NCBI GenBank assembly: GCA_013397695.1
Contig: VYZI01000350.1
Span: forward strand, 388,899-452,898
Reading direction: 5' to 3'
From: Centropus unirufus
Taxonomy: Eukaryota > Chordata > Aves > Cuculiformes > Centropidae
DNA: 64,000 bases
Positions 58,201 through 64,000 of this stretch are shown one piece after another. How positions within the stretch are numbered: the stretch's first letter is position 1; each line of letters opens with the position of its first letter. A model generated the notes under the pieces. That model worked only from the letters and a program-made list of their open reading frames with translations, was not told the DNA's origin and searched no databases. The translations under genes were made by a program, and so were the position numbers.

Positions 58201-61200
58201 ACAGCTCTTTTTTATTGGTCTTGGTGTGTCTTTGAATGTTCCTGGAGTGAGTGATGCCAAAAGAGGCTCCCAGAGATGATGGAAGAGCAGTTGGGTTGGC
58301 TGTGTAAAAGCAAGGTGGAAATGGGCTGTTACATGAGTGAGCAAAAGGTGTAAGCATTCAGTGGTTTGTGCCTTCATGTGATAGGAATTACAACGTTCCT
58401 TAAGTAGGTGGTCTTTTCATAAAATTGCTTTTGATTCCTGTTAATTGAATTGAGAATCGAGTTCCTGAAAAGACAACTTTCAAGATATTCTTCTGGAAGG
58501 ACACTGAGTGTAGAACGGTCCCTTGACACATGCACATATGGAGCAGAGTCTGTACTCCTTGAAGAGACCAGAGGCAGCCACGCTATATGGGCTCCTCTGG
58601 AGACCTCAGCACAAGAAGGACATGGAACTGTTGGAGTGGGCCTAGAGGAGACCACAGAAATGAATCCAGGGCTGGAGCACCTCCCATCCAAGGACAGGCT
58701 GGGAGAGTTGGGCTTGTTCAGCCTGGAGAAGGGTTCAGGGAAACCTTAAAGCAGCTTCCAGCACTGGAAGGGGTTCCAGGAAAGCTGGGGAGGGTCTTTC
58801 TAGCACGGCTTGTTGTGTCAGAACAAGGATGAATGGTTTTAAACTGAGGGAGGGGAGATTAAAACTGGATATAAGGAACAAATTTTTACAATGAAACACT
58901 AGCCCAGGGGCGTAGTGGATGCCCCATCCCTGGAGGCATTCAAGGTTGGTTGGACAGGGCTCTGAGCAACCTCATCCTGTTAAAGATGTCCCTACTCCTG
59001 CTGGGGCATTGGACTGGGTGACCTTGAGAGGTCCCTTCCAACTCAAAGCATTCTGTGATTCTGTATAATCACGGTCATGAGTGTGTCCCATGCTGGTTTT
59101 AAGTGAAAAGTCTTTAAATGCCTACCTAGTGAAGTAGCTTCTGCAGCTTTTTTGGTTCAAAGGGAAAACAGAAGGTTTGCTCCACATCTGAATGGTTAGG
59201 GAATGCTGCGCAGAGGAGAAGCCTTGGACATCCTGCAGTGACTGCGCAGGGCAGGCTGGGAGCTCAACACTCACTGCTCTGTGTGGGATTGCTGCCCTCA
59301 GCCCCCATTTGCAGCTGATAACCCAGTGTTCAGGGACACTGTTAGCACCTGAAACAAAAACCTGCACTCCAAAATGCAGAAATAAGTTTTTCCAGGGGTT
59401 TTTCATGTTTTGTGTTGGGCAGCAGTGCTTAGAAGTGCTTCTAGGCAGACAGTCTGCTCCTGATAGGACCAGCTGCGTGCCGGTGGTGGCCTGTAAAGGG
59501 TACCAGTTGACGAGAGACAATTAATTGTCCAGAAATTCAAGGAGAATGCAATTCATTTGGCCCCTCTTGTTAAACGTTGCTTTGCCAAGTTTCCTGTTTG
59601 GGCAGTGTCCGTGCAGGACCGCTCTCCACACCAACAACAGGGCTGTGTCCTCCTGCCAAGGGAGAGAAGAGTTTGTAGAGAAGGAGCCGAGTTGCTGAGC
59701 CCAGGAATTCTAGGCCTGGTTTTGTTACCCTTTGCTAACTTTTCTGTCAATGCAGACTTTTTTCTTTGTATTGTTTCACCATGGAAGACTCCAGATGCAC
59801 AGCCAGCGTAAGCATCCATGCCTTGTGGCCAGGTTTCTCATTGCTGTCTTCTTATTTTCACCATGGAAGACTCCAGATGCACAGCCAGCGTAAGCATCCA
59901 TGCCTTGTGGCCAGGTTTCTCATTGCTGTCTTCTTATTTTACCACCAATGTCTGACTCACGTGAGGAAAACCAGAGCTGAGTTCCTCCAGTAAGGACCAA
60001 GCCACCTCCTGTTTCTGCGGGACATTTCTTCTGTGTTAATACCACACATCTGATAGAGCCTCTTCATCCTGAGCCAGGCTTTTAGTTCAAGCAGATGCCA
60101 CATGTTCAGTGTTGTAGATGGAGCAGTGCACAATGTTTAGTCCTTATCGTCCGTGTGGCACTCTGCATGTGCTGAAAGAAAGCCAGAGCTCAGTGATAGG
60201 CATCATGGCTGCGAGCCTGGGCTTTCTGCTGTAATCCTGGCTGTCCGAGCGTAGTGGATTCAGAAGTTGACAGAGCAGGATATAGCATTTCCCAGCCTCG
60301 CATGATTTTGAATATTGCTACGTAGCATCCAGGGCAGTAGAGACCGTGTCTAACTGTTTCTCCTCCTAGTTCGCGTTGTTGTCTTCTCAGTTTCTTTATC
60401 TGCCTTGTCTTGACATGATACTCGTGCTTAGATTCAGAATGTGGGAGGCAGCCATGAGGTGCTACATCATGGTTTAAGAGCGCTGCCAGATCAGAATTTG
60501 CTGTTCTGTTTCTGGCTGAACCTTTATCTGTTCTGTCACAGAGCCATAGCCCTGCCCCTCTGTAGCAAACTGGGTGTGAGAGACAAGCAGAGACCGAGAG
60601 CTCAGCCCAACCCTGTGCTGGAAGCGTTCTACAGTACATGCTGCAAGAAGCCTGGAGAGGTGAGTCCTTCCTTCTTTGGCTTTCCTTTAGGTTAAGCCAA
60701 ATAAAATCACATTTGGAATCCTGAGGTTCACTGATGTCACTCATACTGGGAAGCTCAACAAACCACTACAGCGCTGGCCCCGAGACCAGCCAGCCACAGG
60801 GGTCATTCTGCAAATGCCATCAGCTCTAAGTTCTTCTGAACGCCTGGGAGATCCACTTTTTGTGAGTAGCATTAAATAAAAAAAAAACGTATATCTCAAA
60901 CTTCTGTGGTCAAGAAACTTCTCCCAAAGGAAGTAATGACAACTCCTGTTTCCTCTTCTGGTTGCCTTGTACATGGCACAAACTGAAACACGAGGAGCAT
61001 CAGGAAACATCATCTTACTGTGAAGGTGACCAGGCACTGGAACAAGTTGCCCAGAGAGGCTGTGGAATCTGTCGTTGCGGATTCTCAAAAGCCATCTGAA
61101 CATGACTCTGGGCTCTAGGTAGCTCTACTTGAGCATGGTGGGTAGAGCAGATGACCTCCAGAGGTCCCTTCCAACACCAGCCATCCAGTGATTCTCTGAT

Positions 61201-63072
61201 GGCTTCTGTTCATGTGTTGGCAAATCCCTGTCGCGTCAGCTGCCTTGAGGTGACTCCCATGGTGGTAGTTCTTGCAGCTTGGCAGGAGGGGGTTCATCAG
61301 TGCTCCTAGTTCTGGGGTCATTCTGGTACTGTGCAGTCCCCGAGTTTGAGATTGGCCTTTCAGGAAGCCAACCAAAGTCTCGGTTGTCATCACAGAGATT
61401 GTGAGGTGTGTTGGAGAACTGCAAACACAAGTGGCGGGTAGTTTTCCCATGAGAGATAAAAAGAGTAATCTTGGAGCACTTGGGACAATCAGAATCATAG
61501 AGTGGTTTTTTTGGAAGGAACTTTAAAGCCCATCCTATTCCAACTACCTTGCTGTGGGCAGGGACACATCCCAAAGGATCAGGGGGCTCCAAGCTCCATC
61601 CAACCTGGCCTTGAACACCTCCAGGGATGGGGCAGCCACCACTGCTCTGGGCACTCTGGGCCAGGCCCTCCCCACCCTCACAGCAAAACATTTCTCCCCA
61701 AGATCTCACCCCAATCTCCACTTTGGCAGCTGAAAACCTTTCTCCCTCATCCTATCCCTGCACTCCCTGATCCAGAGCCCCTCCCCAGCTTTCCTGGAGC
61801 CCCTTTCGGCACTGGAAGCTGCTCTAAGGTCCCTCTGCAGCCTTCTCTTCTCCAGGCTGAACAACCCCAACTCTCTCAGCCTGGCCTCATATGTGAGGTT
61901 CTCCAGCCCGCTATAAGACTCCTGCTGGCAACATCCATGGAGCAGGAATGGGGTCACGGGCTTCTTCATCGTGCTCTCCCTTTGCCAGTTACACCACAGC
62001 CAATTTCCTACCTTCCTCCCTCTCCCATGAGCTCACAGAGACCTGTGTATGAGTCAGCTTTTATGTGTACAAGGTGACATTTTGCTGTTCTCTGTGGCCT
62101 CCTTGGGAGGAATTCCATATTATGGAGCAGCTGGAGAATATACATCAGTGTCTGCATTTGTCTCCACCACAAGAACAGCAATCTCTAAGTAAGAGTGGGA
62201 AGAAGCCCAGTTGAACATTGGCAGTGGACATGCTGCTAGACAATGTCCTGGACCATCTCAGTCACTCTCACTTGATACCTTTAAGGTAAAAGTATTTCAT
62301 GAAAAACTACTGCGTTACCTAAATAAAGCTGTTTCCCAAAGGGATATAAAACGTGACAAACATTTGTCAAATCACATGTCAGCCTTTTGGTAGCCTAAGG
62401 ACAAGAAGGTAATTGCAGGATTTCTATGGGTTGTTTGTTGAGAAATTGTTGGCAGGAGAATGTTGTGTAGGAAAATAGTGTTGCCTACCAGCCTATTGGC
62501 TGATAACTTCATCAGGATGCTGAAAGGGTTTACAAGATTCAGTGCAGAACTTTAAAAATTATTTATTTTAGCTGCAGTAAATCAGTGTTGGAGAGACAGG
62601 GTTAGGGGACTCGGTCCCTGAAGAGAGGGTGAGAGAGTGATCAACAACGAACTCCCGTGAGGAGAAGAGGCCAGGGCTTGGAAGGTGAAAGCTGGAAAGT
62701 TCATATAAAGAACATAGGATTGCCATATGTTGCATTAATAACCGGTTGCTTATGGGGGGAATGGAAAGATTTTCTACCTCCTGAGGCCTTCCCACTAAGA
62801 AAGGACAGCTTTCTGAAAGATGCCTCAGCCTGAAGAGCTTTGGGCTTGCCGAGAGCCTCCAGCTGGGCTCTGTGGTGGGCCAGGTGAGATGCCCATGTTG
62901 CCCCTCCTGATTTTTGGAGATTACCTGAGCCCTGCTTCTCACCTGTTTTCCAGGGTGACCTGACCAGTTTAGCCAAACAATGCGACCTGCCCGTGAGGAG
63001 GGTGGAGAGGTGGTTCCGGCACCGGAGGAACACAGACCGACCCAACCTGTCAAAGAAGTTTTGTGAGGCCTG
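52225..63072 (+). CDS. CERS4: Ceramide synthase, probably CERS4, N-terminal part (3 coding exons, 136 aa)
   Basis: Ceramide synthases N-acylate sphingoid bases with fatty acyl-CoA in the ER membrane. Exon 52225-52397 starts after a CAG/G acceptor, reads MSRSLYEWLWQQEFWLPPG...WEDMQ, then the hydrophobic HLLLSIPFAFILIVIRCAFE (first membrane segment). Exon 60542-60659 reads AIALPLCSKLGVRDKQRP. Exon 62954-63072 reads LTSLAKQCDLPVRRVERWF then RHRRNTDRPNLSKKFCEA, the homeobox-like domain of CERS2-6. Phases 2, 0 and 2 are consistent. The last codon is split after TG (Cys or Trp), where human CERS4 has Ser. AFE..I.LPL...LGVRD and KKFCEA favour CERS4, as does human linkage on 19p13; CERS2 and CERS3 are the alternatives. 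The catalytic Lag1 motif lies beyond the window. Confidence 0.78.
52478..52725 (+). mobile_element. CR1 LINE 3' fragment
   Basis: Sense CR1 with GAGGGGAGATTGAGATGAGA, CATCCCTGGAGGTGTTCAAG and AAAACCATTCCATGACTGTG. It begins about 80 bp after the first coding CERS exon. Confidence 0.9.
54228..54405 (+). mobile_element. Diverged CR1-like LINE 3' fragment
   Basis: ATGAAAGCTGGAACAGGTTC, CACTAGAGGCCCAGCTGGAC and GAGGGTCCTTTCAACATG match CR1 3' blocks with many changes. Confidence 0.55.
57436..57565 (+). mobile_element. Short CR1 LINE 3' fragment
   Basis: Sense terminal ~130 bp: GCTGCCCCATCCCTGGAGGT through CCAAACCACTCCATGATTCT. Confidence 0.88.
58590..59068 (+). mobile_element. CR1 LINE 3' fragment
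   Basis: Sense CR1 with AAGAAGGACATGGAACTGTT, TTCAGCCTGGAGAAGGGTTC, CATCCCTGGAGGCATTCAAG and AAAGCATTCTGTGATTCTGT. Confidence 0.9.
59777..59940. repeat. Perfect tandem duplication, 2 x 82 bp
   Basis: 59777-59858 and 59859-59940 read identically, each starting CACCATGGAAGACTCCAG and ending GTCTTCTTATTTT. Confidence 0.93.
61015..61198 (+). mobile_element. Diverged CR1-like LINE 3' fragment
   Basis: GAAGGTGACCAGGCACTGGA, TTGCCCAGAGAGGCTGTGGA and GAGGTCCCTTCCAACACCAG, then GTGATTCTCTGAT, follow the CR1 3' pattern of an older or different subfamily. Confidence 0.75.
61492..61915 (-). mobile_element. CR1 LINE 3' fragment
   Basis: Antisense CR1 starting AGAATCATAGAGTGG, with CCTCCAGGGATGGGGCAGCC and CTTCTCTTCTCCAGGCTGAA. 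Confidence 0.92.
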
Positions 63073-63117
63073 GTAAGTGGCAGCACAAGCCCTGAGCAGC
63101 AGGGACCTTTTGCCTTC

Positions 63118-63350
63118 CATCCCACAGAGAGCATCCCAGCTCACTGCTTCATCCCTGCCCTCCATCCCTACACACAGAGCATCCCAGCTCACTGCTTCAT
63201 CCCTGCCCTCCATCCCTACACACAGAGCATCCCAGCTCACTGCTCCCTGCCCTCCATCCCTACACACAGAGCATCCCAGCTCACTGCTTCATCCCTGCCC
63301 TCCATCCCTACACACAGAGCATCCCAGCTCACTGCTCCCTGCCCTCCATC
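63118..63350. repeat. Minisatellite of 48/44-bp units in a CERS4-like intron
   Basis: About five near-identical units around GAGCATCCCAGCTCACTGCT and CCCTGCCCTCCATCCCTACA. A long form (48 bp) and a short form lacking four bases after CACTGCT are interspersed. It begins about 45 bp after the exon donor at 63073. Confidence 0.9.
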
Positions 63351-64000
63351 CATGTAGACATAGACCATCCAGCAGATGCCCTGACTGACCTGGGTTTTCT
63401 GCACCTCTCTGCTGCTTCTCTGTTACTGAAACATTCCTTGCTTTTCCCCTTTATTTTCATTCCCAATTCTATTTTTACTTCTTTCTCACTTTCATTCCTT
63501 GTTTCTGTCCTTTTAAGAGGATAGAAACCTCTTATAGGTACATAGGGCCCCTGTTTCTATCTTTTAAGACCAGCATTCTGCTTTTAAACTAAATTGTACC
63601 TGAAACTCCCTCCTGCTTTGTTTCTTGCTGCTTTGCTTCTGTTTTGGTGCCTCCAAACTGTCAGCCTTTCTGTTGCTTGTCCCTTGAGTCCCCTTGGCCT
63701 CACTGCAAGCTGATCCTTCCTGCTGCATCTTTTCCACAGCAGTTCTCCATGCGTTGCTGTCAAAGTCCCAGGCAGCGGGCAAGGTTGCATCTGCTGTCAG
63801 TTGACTTCAGCATCCTAAAAGACAAAGCCCAGCACCCTTTTATGGTGGGAGAAAAGGGGGCTGTGTTTTCCAAAGAGCAGAACTCTTCCTGGAAACCACT
63901 GCATGGAAATGCTTATGATGTGGAGGCACAGAGTGAATCTCACTCAGCCAGTTCTGCAAATGTTAGTCCTGGCTAAGCTTTCCACAGGGAAGGAGGGTTC
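63351..64000 (+). other. CERS4-like intron, partial
   Basis: Pyrimidine-rich then ordinary unique sequence. No further CERS exon was found before the window ends. Confidence 0.55.

Larger units (their letters stand above)
52398..60541 (+). other. CERS4-like intron (8.1 kb)
   Basis: Contains CR1 fragments near 52.5, 54.3, 57.5 and 58.8 kb and an 82-bp perfect tandem duplication at 59777-59940. The rest is unique sequence with short frames only, and no exon was recognised in it. Confidence 0.6.
60660..62953 (+). other. CERS4-like intron (2.3 kb)
   Basis: Holds two CR1 fragments (61015-61198 and 61492-61915) and unique sequence. Nothing else was recognised. Confidence 0.65.

Noticed and set aside
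1..64000. Endogenous retrovirus, tRNA or rRNA genes
   Set aside because: I looked for LTR pairs, gag/pol motifs and tRNA-like features and saw none convincing. The only reverse-transcriptase trace is CR1 at 1-125.

Overview
The window looks like vertebrate, most probably avian, nuclear DNA. It holds split genes with GT-AG introns and at least 27 fragments of CR1 LINE retrotransposons in both orientations, most of them 5'-truncated 3' ends. Gene density is high and there is a GC-rich CpG region at an assembly gap. Nothing bacterial or viral was recognised. All identifications rest on remembered family sequences; no database search was run.

Layout: (1) 1-4446, intron with CR1 debris. (2) 4447-18488 (+), twelve coding exons of the transcription factor RFX2, from the DNA-binding domain to the stop codon; the N-terminal exons lie outside the window. 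The 3' UTR runs to a poly(A) signal at 19799. (3) 19.8-22.5 kb, GC-rich spacer. (4) 22791-25123 (+), a compact three-exon LARP6-like RNA-binding protein (457 aa predicted) with a TATA-like box upstream and a poly(A) signal at 25548. (5) 26084-32984 (-), a convergent gene resembling PRR22 (proline-rich 22). Its large 3' coding exon is at 26177-27351. Its 5' part lies in a tandem array (about 27.36-33.11 kb) of eight units, at least five periods of which are base-identical at 719 bp. Each unit carries a first-exon-like segment and a small phase 1-1 exon encoding an LPGQQQ-type peptide. (6) 33.1-38.4 kb, spacer with CR1 and a degenerate minisatellite. (7) 38409-39062, assembly gap inside a CpG-rich region that is a likely promoter. 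(8) 39.1-64.0 kb (+), the 5' part of a ceramide synthase gene, best matched to CERS4. Coding exons are at 52225-52397, 60542-60659 and 62954-63072, and the gene continues past the window.

The genes do not form a pathway. RFX2 is a ciliogenesis/spermatogenesis regulator, LARP6-like proteins bind mRNA, PRR22 has no well-defined function, and CERS4 makes ceramides. RFX2, PRR22 and CERS4 all have human relatives on 19p13, so the order fits a conserved block (inference). The most unusual feature is the tandem amplification of the 5' exons of the PRR22-like gene. Every copy of the small exon keeps an open frame and the same splice phase, while only the most distal first exon is in phase with it. 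Transcripts could therefore include a variable number of in-frame peptide repeats.
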